A stretch of 64,000 nucleotides of DNA from assembly GCF_004022265.1 (NCBI RefSeq), contig NZ_SAVB01000004.1:62001-126000 (forward strand), written 5' to 3'. Below are positions 1-8,055 of the stretch, in pieces (within the stretch, counting starts at the first letter, position 1; each line of letters begins with the position of its first letter). This DNA is from Paenirhodobacter ferrireducens. Its GTDB lineage: Bacteria; Pseudomonadota; Alphaproteobacteria; Rhodobacterales; Rhodobacteraceae. The position numbers and the translations under genes were made by a program. The notes under the pieces are model-generated. The model searched no databases. It saw only the letters and a program-made list of their open reading frames with translations, and was not told the DNA's origin.

Positions 1-1127
1 ACCGGCAGCGCGATCGACAGCACCACCTGGCTCATCACCAGCGCCTCGGTGGCGTTTACCCCCGCCAGCACCACGGCAAAGGCCGGCACCATCGTCACCG
101 CCCGCCGCAGCCAGAGCGGAACGCTGATCCGCAGGAAGCCCTGCATGATCATCTGCCCCGCCATCGTGCCGACGACCGAGGAGGAGATCCCCGAGGCGAT
201 CAGCGAAACGAGGAACACCCCGGCCGAGGCCGCGCCCAGCAGCGGCGTCAGCGTGTGATAGGCGGTCTCGATCTCGGCCACCTCGGCATGGCCCTGATGG
301 AAGGCCGAAGCCGCCATCATCACCATCGCCATGTTCACCATGCCGGCGACCGACAGCGCCACGATCACCTCGATGTTCGAGAACCGCAGCACGGCCCGAC
401 GCTCGGTGTCGTTGCGCACCTTCGCGCGGTGCTGGGTCAGCCCCGAATGCAGATAGATCGCATGCGGCATCACCGTGGCCCCGATGATTCCGACGGCAAT
501 CGTCAGCGCGCCGAGGTCGGGCAGAACCGGCGTCGTCAGCCCGTGCACCGCCCCGCCCCAGTCGATCGGCGCGATCAGGATCTCGGCCAGATAGCAGAGG
601 CCGATGACGCCAACGAGCGCGCCGATGATGATCTCCATCGGGCGGAAACCGAAGGCCTCGAAGGTCAGGATCAGATAGGTGACGACCGCGGTGATCGCCA
701 TGCCCCACAAGAGCGGGATGCCCAGAAGCAGCGACAGCCCGATCGCGCCACCGAGGAACTCGGCAAGGTCGGTGGCCATCGCCGCCACCTCGCTCACCGC
801 CCACATCGCCATCACCAGCGGCTTCGGCAGATGCTCGCGGCTGAGTTCGGCCAGGTTCTTGCCGGTGACGATGCCCAGCTTCGCCGACAGCGCCTGGAAC
901 AGCATGGCGATCAGGTTGGCGAACAGCACCACCCAGAGCAGCGCATAGCCATAGCCCGCCCCCGCCTGGATGTTCGTCGCGTAATTGCCCGGGTCCATGT
1001 AGGCGACCGAGGCGATCACCGCCGGGCCGAGGAACACCAGCCACACCCGCGGCCCGCGGATCCTTCCATGGATCGCGGCGGTCATCACCGTCTGCGTGCG
1101 TCGCGTCAGCCTGTCGCTCGGTTCCAT
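1..1127 (-). CDS. mntH: Nramp-family manganese/divalent metal transporter MntH (3' end outside window)
   Basis: Proton-coupled importer of Mn(II), and possibly Fe(II), in the inner membrane. About 375 codons are visible; the C-terminus lies beyond the window edge. The N-terminal DPGN metal-binding motif is at residues 45-48 (in AYMDPGNYATN) and the TM6 MPH motif at 220-222 (in ATVMPHAIYLHS), both hallmarks of Nramp transporters, and hydrophobic helices fill the protein. The ATG is preceded by an AGGGAG ribosome-binding site four bases away. It is divergent from mntR across 146 bp that holds two matching operator-like boxes, so Mn-dependent repression by MntR is expected. The position is cut only because the window begins here; nothing suggests a truncated gene. 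Confidence 0.93.
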   Translation of the reverse strand, partial: MEPSDRLTRRTQTVMTAAIHGRIRGPRVWLVFLGPAVIASVAYMDPGNYATNIQAGAGYGYALLWVVLFANLIAMLFQALSAKLGIVTGKNLAELSREHLPKPLVMAMWAVSEVAAMATDLAEFLGGAIGLSLLLGIPLLWGMAITAVVTYLILTFEAFGFRPMEIIIGALVGVIGLCYLAEILIAPIDWGGAVHGLTTPVLPDLGALTIAVGIIGATVMPHAIYLHSGLTQHRAKVRNDTERRAVLRFSNIEVIVALSVAGMVNMAMVMMAASAFHQGHAEVAEIETAYHTLTPLLGAASAGVFLVSLIASGISSSVVGTMAGQMIMQGFLRISVPLWLRRAVTMVPAFAVVLAGVNATEALVMSQVVLSIALP

Positions 1128-1162
1128 GGCGCTCCCTGCTCTCCCGGATTGCTCGGCCGGAA

Positions 1163-1181
1163 TTTAAAGCCTCGGCTACAC
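1163..1181 (+). promoter_or_regulatory. Putative MntR operator, mntH-proximal copy
   Basis: The 19-mer TTTAAAGCCTCGGCTACAC contains the imperfect palindrome AGCC-TC-GGCT. It lies 36 bp upstream of the mntH start. A second copy, matching at 17 of 19 positions but in reverse orientation, sits in front of mntR. Assignment to MntR is inferred from position and symmetry. Confidence 0.6.
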
Positions 1182-1232
1182 TTCTGTCAAACGGCTTCCT
1201 TGCCGGCCGCAACCTTTCACACGGTTTTCAAG

Positions 1233-1251
1233 GTGAAGCCGAGGCTGTAAA
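1233..1251 (-). promoter_or_regulatory. Putative MntR operator, mntR-proximal copy
   Basis: Read on the minus strand this is TTTACAGCCTCGGCTTCAC, differing from the mntH-proximal box at only two positions and inverted relative to it. It ends 22 bp before the mntR start codon, overlapping where an mntR promoter would lie, which suggests autoregulation as well as control of mntH. Confidence 0.6.
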
Positions 1252-1273
1252 GTGTTCCGCACCGGAGGATCCC

Positions 1274-1732
1274 ATGACAGAGCACACCCAGACCGACGAC
1301 GCCGGGACCACCCCCGCCACGTCCGCCCGCTTCAGCCAGGCGCGTGCCGCCCAGTCGATGGCGGTGCTAGAGGATTACGCCGAGATGATCGACGACCTCA
1401 CCGCCGAGATGGGCGAGGCGCGGATCACCGACATCGCGGCGCGAATGGGGGTGACGCATCCGACGGCGACGAAGGCGGTGGCGCGGCTCAAGCGCGAGGG
1501 GCTGGCGAATTCGCGCCCCTATCGCGGTGTGTTCCTGACCGAGGCGGGCGCGGCGCTGGCTGCACGGGTGCGGGCGCGACACCGGGTGGTGGTCGACCTG
1601 CTTGTTGCCGTGGGCGTGCCGAACGAGACCGCCGAGCTTGATGCCGAGGGGCTCGAGCATCACGTCTCGGAGGTCACGCTGCGGGCCTTCGAGGCCTTCC
1701 TCGACGCGGCGCGCGGCGGCAGCGCGGCCTGA
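1274..1732 (+). CDS. mntR: Manganese-responsive DtxR-family repressor MntR
   Basis: Metal-dependent DNA-binding repressor of manganese uptake. The 152-residue protein has a winged helix-turn-helix at about residues 50-85 (ITDIAARMGVTHPTATKAVARL) followed by the DtxR/MntR dimerization region with metal-ligand type residues (ARHRVVVDLL, EGLEHHVSE). The length fits MntR, which lacks the SH3-like third domain of DtxR. A GGAGG ribosome-binding site lies six bases before the ATG. The gene is divergent from mntH with a paired box between the two, the usual arrangement for a local regulator and its target. Confidence 0.92.
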   Translation: MTEHTQTDDAGTTPATSARFSQARAAQSMAVLEDYAEMIDDLTAEMGEARITDIAARMGVTHPTATKAVARLKREGLANSRPYRGVFLTEAGAALAARVRARHRVVVDLLVAVGVPNETAELDAEGLEHHVSEVTLRAFEAFLDAARGGSAA

Positions 1733-1934
1733 CCCGGCCCGGGCGTGACGCCGCGGCAACGCCGCCACATCGGCGACACAGAGCCCTCTTGCGAAATGCC
1801 GGCTTTCGGTCACACTTGCGTGAGGGCTGAAGCTTTTCGGCCCGCCGTTCCCGGGGCGGGCGAACGGAATTTCGACACTTCTGACAGGCCCGGCGCAGCC
1901 GGGAACTTCGTTCCAAAAGGATCACAGCAGCATC

Positions 1935-2261
1935 ATGCACTTCAGAAACGCAACCGTGGCGAGCCTCGTGCTTCTCACCCTGTCCGCCGGCGCCAGCTTC
2001 GCCCTCGACCGCAAGCTGACGGTCTACAACAAGTCGGGCTACACGATCACCGAGTTCTACGGCTCGAACAGCGGCTCGGACAACTGGGAGGAAGACATCC
2101 TCGGCAAGGATGTCCTGCCCCCCGGCGGCTCGGTCACCATCGATTTCAACGATGGCACCGGCTACTGCATGTTCGACTTCCTGGTGAAGTTCGAGGATGG
2201 CGACGAGATGACCGACAAGATCGACGTCTGCACCGTCGGCACCTACAACATCACCAACTGA
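1935..2261 (+). CDS. Small exported protein of unknown function
   Basis: A 108-residue protein with a typical Sec signal peptide (positive start, hydrophobic stretch, predicted cleavage after SAGASFA near residue 23) and a compact acidic mature domain. The mature part contains two cysteines about 22 residues apart (in GYCMFDF and DVCTVGT), plausible disulfide partners in the periplasm, and a conserved-looking LPPGGSVTIDF segment. Similar short secreted proteins are common in rhodobacters and rhizobia, but I know no established function. Two hairpins, CCCGGC-GCA-GCCGGG (1889-1903) and GGAAC-TTC-GTTCC (1902-1914), sit immediately before the ribosome-binding region AAAAGG and could influence translation. 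The gene stands alone and ends at a strong terminator. Confidence 0.8.
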   Translation: MHFRNATVASLVLLTLSAGASFALDRKLTVYNKSGYTITEFYGSNSGSDNWEEDILGKDVLPPGGSVTIDFNDGTGYCMFDFLVKFEDGDEMTDKIDVCTVGTYNITN

Positions 2262-2285
2262 GCCGGGCCCGTCGGCCGAAATGCG

Positions 2286-2312
2286 AACGGGGGAGGCGGC
2301 GCCTCCCCCGTT
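2286..2312. terminator. Strong hairpin terminator between convergent genes
   Basis: A 12-bp stem (AACGGGGGAGGC pairing with GCCTCCCCCGTT) closes a 3-base loop and is followed on the plus strand by TTTCCGTTT. It lies between the exported-protein gene and the convergent ETF-QO gene and may act in both directions. It is unrelated in sequence to the repeat family at the other convergent junctions. Confidence 0.8.
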
Positions 2313-2340
2313 TTCCGTTTCCATGGCGGACCTTTCGGCC

Positions 2341-3990
2341 TCACATGTTGGGATAGTTCGGGCCGTCGCCGCCCTGCGGCGTGGTCCAGGTGATGTTCTG
2401 CGACGGGTCCTTGATGTCGCAGGTCTTGCAATGCACGCAGTTCTGGAAGTTGATCTGGAAGCGCGGGTTGCCGGCCTCGTCGGTCAGCACCTCATAGACC
2501 CCGGCCGGGCAATAGCGCTGCGCCGGCTCGGCGTATTTCGGCAGGTTCACCGCAATCGGGATCGACGGGTCCTTCAGCTTCAGATGGCACGGCTGACTCT
2601 CTTCGTGGTTGGTGAAGGAGAAGGCCACGTTCGTCAGCCGGTCGAAGCTGATCTTGCCGTCGGGCTTCGGATAGTCGATCGGCTTGAAGTTCTTCGCCTC
2701 GCCGGTATGCGCGGCATCGGTCTTGCCGTGCTTGATCGTGCCGAAGAACGAGAAGCCGAACAGGTTGTTCGTCCACATGTCGAGCCCGCCGAGAACCAGC
2801 GAGGCGGCCAGCCCCCAATGCGACCACATCGGCTTGACGTTGCGCACCTTCTTCAGGTCGGCCGCGATCGGGCCCGAGCGCAGGTCGGCCTCGTACTCGA
2901 CCAGCTCGTCGCCCTCGCGCCCGGCCTTGATCGCCGCCGCAGCCGCCTCGGCCGCCGCGATGCCCGACAGCATCGCGTTGTGGTTGCCCTTGATCCGCGG
3001 CACGTTGACGAGCCCCGCCGAACAGCCGAGCAGCACGCCGCCCGGGAAGGTCACCTTCGGGATCGACTGCCAGCCGCCCTCCGAGATCGCCCGCGCGCCA
3101 TAGGCCACGCGCTTGCCGCCCTCGAGCAGGTTCTGCACCATCGGGTGGTGCTTGAAGCGCTGGAATTCCATGTAGGGGAAGAGATACGGGTTCTCGTAGT
3201 TCAGGTGCACCACGAAGCCGATGAACACCTGATTGTTCTCGAGATGGTAGATGAAGGCGCCGCCGCCGGCGTTCTTGCCGAGCGGCCAGCCCATGGTGTG
3301 GGTGACCGTGCCCTCGCGATGCTTCGCCGGGTCGATCTCCCAGATCTCCTTCATGCCGAGGCCGAATTTCTGCGGGCAGTGGCCCTTCGACAGGTCGAAC
3401 TTCTCCATCACCACCTTGGAGAGCGAGCCGCGCACGCCCTCGGCCAGCATCACGTATTTGCCGCGCAGTTCCATGCCGGGCTCATACTGCGGGCCGGGCG
3501 TGCCGTCCGACTCGAGCCCCATCTCGCCCGCAACGACGCCGGCGACCCGGTCGCCGTCCCAGACGATTTCCGAGGCCGACATGCCCGGGAAGATCTCGAC
3601 ACCCAGCTCCTCGGCCTGCTCGGCCATCCAGCGGCAGACATTCGCCATCGAGACGATGTACTTGCCGTGGTTCGACATCAGCGGCGGCATCGGCCAGTTC
3701 GGGATGCGCATGTGCCCGGCCGGCCCGAGAATGAAGAAATTGTCCTTCTTCACCTCGGTCTTGATCGGCGCGCCCTTTTCCTTCCAGTCCGGGATCAGCT
3801 TGTCGAGCCCGATCGGGTCGAGCACCGCGCCCGACAGGATATGCGCGCCCACTTCCGAACCCTTCTCGAGCACCACGACGTTGAGTTCCGGGTCGATCTG
3901 TTTCAGACGGATCGCCGCCGACAGCCCCGCGGGACCGCCACCCACGATCACCACATCATATTCCATCGACTCGCGTTCGATCGCCGCCAT
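2341..3990 (-). CDS. Electron transfer flavoprotein-ubiquinone oxidoreductase (ETF-QO)
   Basis: Inner-membrane-associated flavo/iron-sulfur enzyme that passes electrons from ETF, reduced by acyl-CoA and other dehydrogenases, to ubiquinone. The 549-residue length is typical. The FAD-binding Rossmann motif GGGPAG is at residues 17-22, and the C-terminal 4Fe-4S domain has ligands C494, C518, C521 and C524 (RYCPAG ... NCVHCKTCDIKDP). A GGGAG ribosome-binding site supports the first ATG, though Met9 (MEYDVV) is a possible alternative. It stands alone; etfAB are not in the window. The acyl-CoA dehydrogenase at 11.6-13.2 kb is one enzyme that could feed it. Confidence 0.95.
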   Translation of the reverse strand: MAAIERESMEYDVVIVGGGPAGLSAAIRLKQIDPELNVVVLEKGSEVGAHILSGAVLDPIGLDKLIPDWKEKGAPIKTEVKKDNFFILGPAGHMRIPNWPMPPLMSNHGKYIVSMANVCRWMAEQAEELGVEIFPGMSASEIVWDGDRVAGVVAGEMGLESDGTPGPQYEPGMELRGKYVMLAEGVRGSLSKVVMEKFDLSKGHCPQKFGLGMKEIWEIDPAKHREGTVTHTMGWPLGKNAGGGAFIYHLENNQVFIGFVVHLNYENPYLFPYMEFQRFKHHPMVQNLLEGGKRVAYGARAISEGGWQSIPKVTFPGGVLLGCSAGLVNVPRIKGNHNAMLSGIAAAEAAAAAIKAGREGDELVEYEADLRSGPIAADLKKVRNVKPMWSHWGLAASLVLGGLDMWTNNLFGFSFFGTIKHGKTDAAHTGEAKNFKPIDYPKPDGKISFDRLTNVAFSFTNHEESQPCHLKLKDPSIPIAVNLPKYAEPAQRYCPAGVYEVLTDEAGNPRFQINFQNCVHCKTCDIKDPSQNITWTTPQGGDGPNYPNM

Positions 3991-4072
3991 GGCCTGGCTC
4001 CCTCGACTGGCTTCAGCTCTACGGCCCCGTTGCTAACTTACCTGACGGAACGAAGCAATTGTGACGCAGCGA

Positions 4073-5083
4073 CTATGCGCAACATTCTTTCGCTTTTTTT
4101 ACGCCGGACAGGTGGCGCAGTCCGAAGTGGCCGGCAAGCACAACGAGAACCGCCACATATCCGTCAACTGCATAGTGATAGCCCGTGTAGACGGAGACGA
4201 AGAAAATCGACAGCAAGAACAGCCCGCCCAGCGGCGCCAGCCAGCGTGAGCGCTCGGCAAGATAGAGCGCGACAATCGCCGCGACGGCGACATGCATCGA
4301 CGGAAAGGCCGAGATGCCAAGACCGAAGTCGAGTCCACCGCCAAGGTAGCGCTGCCAGAGCCGTTCCTGGATCACCCCGATCCCGGTCTCGGAAAGGCCG
4401 GAGGCCGCAAGCGCCAGCGTCAGTTCCCGGAACCGCTCGGTGCCGGTCAGCCGGTCGTAATAGACCGGCCCGACGGAAGACCCGGTGAGCGCCAGAACGT
4501 TTCCGATCACCAGCCACGAAGCGAAGAACAGCCACAGATATCGCCGCGCACGCGCGAAGTCGGGATCGGTCGCGGCAACGACCACCGGGAAGCCGATCGC
4601 ACACAGCCCCCAGACCATCAGGTAAAGCCACGGCATCCCACCCGGCCCCCGATCCCCCAGCAGGTCATGCGCGATGCGCCAGGGATCGCGGCCGAAATGC
4701 AGCCAGCTATCGAAGGCCGCAAGCGCCGAATCCGCATAATAGGGCACAAGGACCGGAATTGCGTTCTTGGCGAAAGAAAAGCCAAACGTCAGCAACAGGG
4801 TCGCACCGGTGACGAAGACAAGCGGCGCCATCCGCGCGACGATCCGGCGTCGGCCGAGGAGCGCGAAACCGATCAGCAGCCACGGCCAAATCCGCCCCGC
4901 GGCCCCGATCATCATCCCCGCCGAAGCATGCACCGTCGCGCCGGCCTCCCAAATCAGGCGCGCAGCGTCACCATAAAGCCACCCTGTCAACGCAAGCGCA
5001 CTCAAAGCATAGGCGATCGAAGCCCTGAAAATTCCCTGCATGTAAATGTCTCGTGCAATTCCAATGCCTGACCCCTCGCGCAT
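4073..5083 (-). CDS. PAP2-superfamily integral membrane protein
   Basis: Polytopic membrane protein of 336 residues carrying the PAP2 phosphatase signature near its C-terminus: SAFPSMHVAVAA (central His) and YTGYHYAVDGYVAV (distal His plus Asp). It resembles the PAP2_3 branch that includes inositolphosphorylceramide-synthase-like enzymes, so the role could be lipid phosphate hydrolysis or phosphoryl head-group transfer; the substrate is unknown. At least six hydrophobic segments are visible. The first ATG has no clear ribosome-binding site; Met15 (position 5041, MQGIFRAS) is an equally reasonable start. The 3' end is locally AT-rich. It is monocistronic, divergent from greA. Confidence 0.8.
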   Translation of the reverse strand: MREGSGIGIARDIYMQGIFRASIAYALSALALTGWLYGDAARLIWEAGATVHASAGMMIGAAGRIWPWLLIGFALLGRRRIVARMAPLVFVTGATLLLTFGFSFAKNAIPVLVPYYADSALAAFDSWLHFGRDPWRIAHDLLGDRGPGGMPWLYLMVWGLCAIGFPVVVAATDPDFARARRYLWLFFASWLVIGNVLALTGSSVGPVYYDRLTGTERFRELTLALAASGLSETGIGVIQERLWQRYLGGGLDFGLGISAFPSMHVAVAAIVALYLAERSRWLAPLGGLFLLSIFFVSVYTGYHYAVDGYVAVLVVLAGHFGLRHLSGVKKAKECCA

Positions 5084-5110
5084 CGATGCGGCGAAAATAG
5101 GGCGCAGCCC

Positions 5111-5140
5111 TTGACTTCGGGGGGGGATGGCGGATTTACA
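5111..5140 (+). promoter_or_regulatory. Possible sigma-70 promoter of greA
   Basis: TTGACT at 5111-5116 is a good -35 element; a weak -10 candidate (TTTACA, 5135-5140) follows 18 bases on, leaving about 48 bp to the greA start. The spacer contains a run of eight G. Only the -35 match is convincing. Confidence 0.35.
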
Positions 5141-5187
5141 CTCCAGTCAACACGATGTTGCCAGCAAGCTCGGAGCAGGGGCTCTCA

Positions 5188-5658
5188 ATGGAAAAGATAC
5201 CGATGACGCGCGCGGGTTTCGACGCGCTCGATGCCGAACTGAAGACCCTCAAGACGGTCGAACGCCCCACCGTCATCAAGGCGATCGCCGAGGCCCGCGA
5301 GCACGGCGACCTGTCGGAGAATGCCGAATACCACGCCGCGCGCGAGAAGCAGAGCTTCATCGAGGGCCGGATCAAGGAACTCGAGGCGATTCTCGGCCGT
5401 GCAGAGGTGATCGACCCCTCGCGGATGACCGGCGCGATCAAGTTCGGCGCCACCGTCACCCTCGTCGACGCCGACACCGACGAGGAGCGCACCTATCAGA
5501 TCGTGGGCGAAGCCGAGGCCGATCTCGAGCGCGGCCTGCTGAACATGAAATCGCCCCTCGCCCGCGCCCTGATCGGCAAGGACGAAGGTGACAGTGTCGA
5601 GGTCCGCACCCCCGGCGGCGAACGCAGCTATGAAATCCTCTCGGTCCGCTACATCTGA
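5188..5658 (+). CDS. greA: Transcription elongation factor GreA
   Basis: Rescues backtracked RNA polymerase by stimulating cleavage of the extruded transcript 3' end through the secondary channel. The 156-residue protein has the N-terminal antiparallel coiled coil with the acidic tip DLSEN, giving D41 and E44 at the positions known to be essential in E. coli GreA, and the C-terminal globular FKBP-like domain ending in [11 protein letters not shown] chose the ATG starting MEKIPMTR because it gives the family N-terminus and follows a GGAG/AGGGG stretch; an in-frame ATG 33 bases upstream would add residues the family lacks. Confidence 0.97.
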   Translation: MEKIPMTRAGFDALDAELKTLKTVERPTVIKAIAEAREHGDLSENAEYHAAREKQSFIEGRIKELEAILGRAEVIDPSRMTGAIKFGATVTLVDADTDEERTYQIVGEAEADLERGLLNMKSPLARALIGKDEGDSVEVRTPGGERSYEILSVRYI

Positions 5659-5683
5659 GGACCCGCCCGAAAGGTTTGCCGTG

Positions 5684-6739
5684 ATGAGCGACGCCAAACC
5701 GGATCGCATCGCCCCCGAGCCGCCGGCCGCCGTCGGCGCGGCCCCGATTGCCGACGTGCGCGCCCGCGCCGCGGCCCGGCAGGGCTTCGGCCCGATCGAG
5801 CGGATCGCCACCGGGCTCAGCCTTGCCTGGCTCGTCCTCGTCGCGGCGTTCTGGCTCTTCGTGCCAGGCCCCGGCGCCGGGCTCGATGCCGCCGCACTGG
5901 TGATGGCGGTGACCGGCATCCTTCTGCCACTGGCGATGATCTGGATCGCGGCGATCACCGCGCGCACCGCGGCCGAAATGCGTGCCGAGGCGCAGGCGCT
6001 GAAGGCCTCGGTCGAGACGATGCGCACGGCCTGGCTTGCCCAGGCCCAGCTGCGCCCCGGCAGCACGATCGAGAAGAAGCTCGACGAGGTGGCGCAGGTC
6101 GCCCGCCAGGCGGAAACCGCGATCGCCACCTTCACCTCGCGGCGCGATGCCGGCGCGACGCAGCCCTCGGCCGACCGCAAGGCGGCGCTGGTGGCCCCCG
6201 CCCCCGCCGCCCCCGGCGAGGACCAGCCCGCCCTCGCCCTCGGCACCCCGGCCGAGGCGCTCGCGCAGCCGGTCTCGGTCGCTGATTTCATCCGTGCGCT
6301 CAATTTCCCGGACAATGCCGACGACCGCGAGGGCTTCCGTGCACTGCGCCGCGCGCTTGAGGACCGGACGATGGCCAAGCTGATCCGCGCCGCGCAGGAC
6401 GTGCTCAACCTGCTCTCGCAGGATGGCATCTACATGGACGACCTGCGCCCCGACCGCGCCCGGCCCGAGCTGTGGCGCCGTTTTGCGCAGGGCGAACGCG
6501 GCCGCGAGATCGCCGCGCTCGGTGGCGTGCGCGACCGCTCCTCGCTTGCCCTCACCGCCGGCCGGATGCGCTCGGACACGATCTTCCGCGACGCCGCGCA
6601 CCACTTCCTGCGCCAGTTCGACCGCACCTTCACCGAATTCGAGACGAACGCCTCGGATCAGGAAGTGGCGGAACTTGCCGAGACCCGCACCGCGCGCGCC
6701 TTCATGCTGCTCGGCCGCGTCACCGGCACCTTCGACTGA
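5684..6739 (+). CDS. Membrane-anchored protein of unknown function with coiled-coil segment
   Basis: A 351-residue protein with a Pro/Ala-rich cytoplasmic N-terminus, two closely spaced transmembrane helices (about residues 45-65 and 72-95), then a helical region rich in charged residues likely to form a coiled coil, a low-complexity Pro/Ala stretch near 165-200, and a C-terminal alpha-helical domain. I do not recognise a catalytic motif. The start is the ATG in GTGATGAGCGAC just after greA (26 bp gap), so it may be co-transcribed with greA. Its context gives no further clue. It ends at a convergent-junction repeat. Confidence 0.75.
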   Translation: MSDAKPDRIAPEPPAAVGAAPIADVRARAAARQGFGPIERIATGLSLAWLVLVAAFWLFVPGPGAGLDAAALVMAVTGILLPLAMIWIAAITARTAAEMRAEAQALKASVETMRTAWLAQAQLRPGSTIEKKLDEVAQVARQAETAIATFTSRRDAGATQPSADRKAALVAPAPAAPGEDQPALALGTPAEALAQPVSVADFIRALNFPDNADDREGFRALRRALEDRTMAKLIRAAQDVLNLLSQDGIYMDDLRPDRARPELWRRFAQGERGREIAALGGVRDRSSLALTAGRMRSDTIFRDAAHHFLRQFDRTFTEFETNASDQEVAELAETRTARAFMLLGRVTGTFD

Positions 6740-6754
6740 ACGCCTCGGCTTTCG

Positions 6755-6794
6755 CCTTGCCCGAAATACCTCGGGGTGCGGGGCAGCGCCCCGC
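6755..6794. repeat. Convergent-junction repeat, half copy
   Basis: Contains the recurrent arm AAATACCTCGGGG followed by the GC hairpin GCGGGGC-AGC-GCCCCGC (6778-6794). Only one arm of the inverted pair seen at 14.3 and 26.8 kb is present. It separates the convergent membrane-protein and acetyltransferase genes and probably serves as a terminator. Confidence 0.7.
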
Positions 6795-6805
6795 GCCGCC
6801 CACCG

Positions 6806-7387
6806 TCACAGGTGCCGCGCCATGGTGATGCTCGAGCGATAGCCGAAGATCAGCGCCTTCACCCGGCTCTCGCAGCGCGCCGTCACCTCGAAGCCGAGCC
6901 GATCATAGAGGGCGCGCGCCCGCAGGTTCTCGCCGATCACCTCGAGCCGCAGCTGCGAAAAGCCGCGCATCGTCGCCTCGCGCGACAGCGCCTCGACCAG
7001 CGCCGCCCCCACCCCGGTGCCGCGCGCGCCCTCGGCCACCGCCAGCCCGTCGACGGAAATCGTGCCCGTCGCCAGATCTTCGGCCAGCACGCCAAGCGCA
7101 TGCCCCCGCCACCAGGCGCCGAAGCGGCCATAGACCGCGATCAGATCCGACATCCGGCCACCGACAAAGGAGCCCCGCGCGGTGCGATAGCCGATCACCC
7201 CCAGCAAGGCCCCCGCCTCGTCGCTCGCCGAGATCACGTGATCGGGCGACATCACCCGCTCGATGAAGGCCATCGCCTTCGGCTCGGGGCCCATCACCAT
7301 GCCAAGCTTGCCACCGAAGGCCTGCCAGTAAAGCCGCGCCGCCTGTGCGCGCTGCTCGGGGAAGACGCCGTGACGAATGATCGCCAT
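6806..7387 (-). CDS. GNAT-family N-acetyltransferase
   Basis: Predicted acetyl-CoA-dependent N-acyltransferase of 193 residues. The acetyl-CoA-binding motif A appears as EGARGTGVGAALVEAL, preceded by the beta-strand TISVDGLAVAE and followed by RLEVIGENLRARALYDRLGF, the standard GNAT C-terminal half. The acceptor cannot be predicted. Its start overlaps the mobA stop (TGATG, or GTGA if the GTG at 7390 is used), so translation is coupled to mobA; a role related to molybdenum cofactor is possible but not implied by sequence. Confidence 0.85.
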   Translation of the reverse strand: MAIIRHGVFPEQRAQAARLYWQAFGGKLGMVMGPEPKAMAFIERVMSPDHVISASDEAGALLGVIGYRTARGSFVGGRMSDLIAVYGRFGAWWRGHALGVLAEDLATGTISVDGLAVAEGARGTGVGAALVEALSREATMRGFSQLRLEVIGENLRARALYDRLGFEVTARCESRVKALIFGYRSSITMARHL

Positions 7388-7971
7388 CACCGCGCCTCCC
7401 CGATCCGCACTGCGGCGGCGGCAAGGTCCTCGGGCGTGTTGAGATTGGCGAAGGGGTCCTCAGGCAGGTCGTCGAAGGCGACCTCGGTCGCCGTACCGAG
7501 CGCCACCCGCAGCCGCCGCTCGCCCGCCGCGAACAGCGCCCCGATCCGCGCCGCCTCGGACAGCGGCCAGAGCGCCGCGGTGTAATGCGCCCGGCCGCGC
7601 CAGGTCGCGAAGGCCGCGCCCCCCGGAGCGGCGAGCCGCGCCACCAGATCGCCGGGCAGGAAGGGTGTGTCGGTCGCCGCGGTCACGAGCGCCCCGGCGC
7701 CCTCGGCGGCGGCCCAACGAAGCCCCGCCCGCAGCCCGGCCAGCGGCCCCTCCCCCACCTCGCCCGGCAGATCGGCAAGCACCGGCAGGCCGAACCCGGC
7801 AAAGCGCACCGGATCGCCGTTGGCCGACAGCGCCAGCGCCCCGACCTGCGGCGCCAGCCGCGCGATGACATGGGCCGCGAGCGGACGGCCGGAGAGCGGC
7901 AGCAGCGCCTTCGCGACACCGCCCATGCGGCGGCCCTGCCCGCCGGCCAGGATCAGCCCGGCGATCCGCAT
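7387..7971 (-). CDS. mobA: Molybdenum cofactor guanylyltransferase MobA
   Basis: Transfers GMP from GTP to Mo-molybdopterin to form the guanine dinucleotide cofactor used by DMSO-reductase-family enzymes such as the formate dehydrogenase encoded at 34-39 kb. The nucleotide-binding signature LILAGGQGRRMGG is followed a few residues on by the conserved lysine (VAKALL), at residues 7-22, and the ATDTPFLP segment provides the metal-binding Asp. The 194-residue length is typical. GGAGG lies just upstream of the chosen ATG; an upstream in-frame ATG would add an unrelated leader. Translationally coupled to a GNAT gene. Confidence 0.93.
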   Translation of the reverse strand: MRIAGLILAGGQGRRMGGVAKALLPLSGRPLAAHVIARLAPQVGALALSANGDPVRFAGFGLPVLADLPGEVGEGPLAGLRAGLRWAAAEGAGALVTAATDTPFLPGDLVARLAAPGGAAFATWRGRAHYTAALWPLSEAARIGALFAAGERRLRVALGTATEVAFDDLPEDPFANLNTPEDLAAAAVRIGEAR

Positions 7972-8055
7972 AATGCCTCCGATACAATCGCGCCCTTGGC
8001 GCCCTTCGTCGCTGCCCCTAGAACTGGCGCAACACGCCTCAGCGAGCAAGCCACC

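Noticed and set aside
2281-4488. Plus-strand frame of 735 codons across the ETF-QO gene
   Set aside because: Same artefact; the opposite strand encodes a complete ETF-QO with all ligands.
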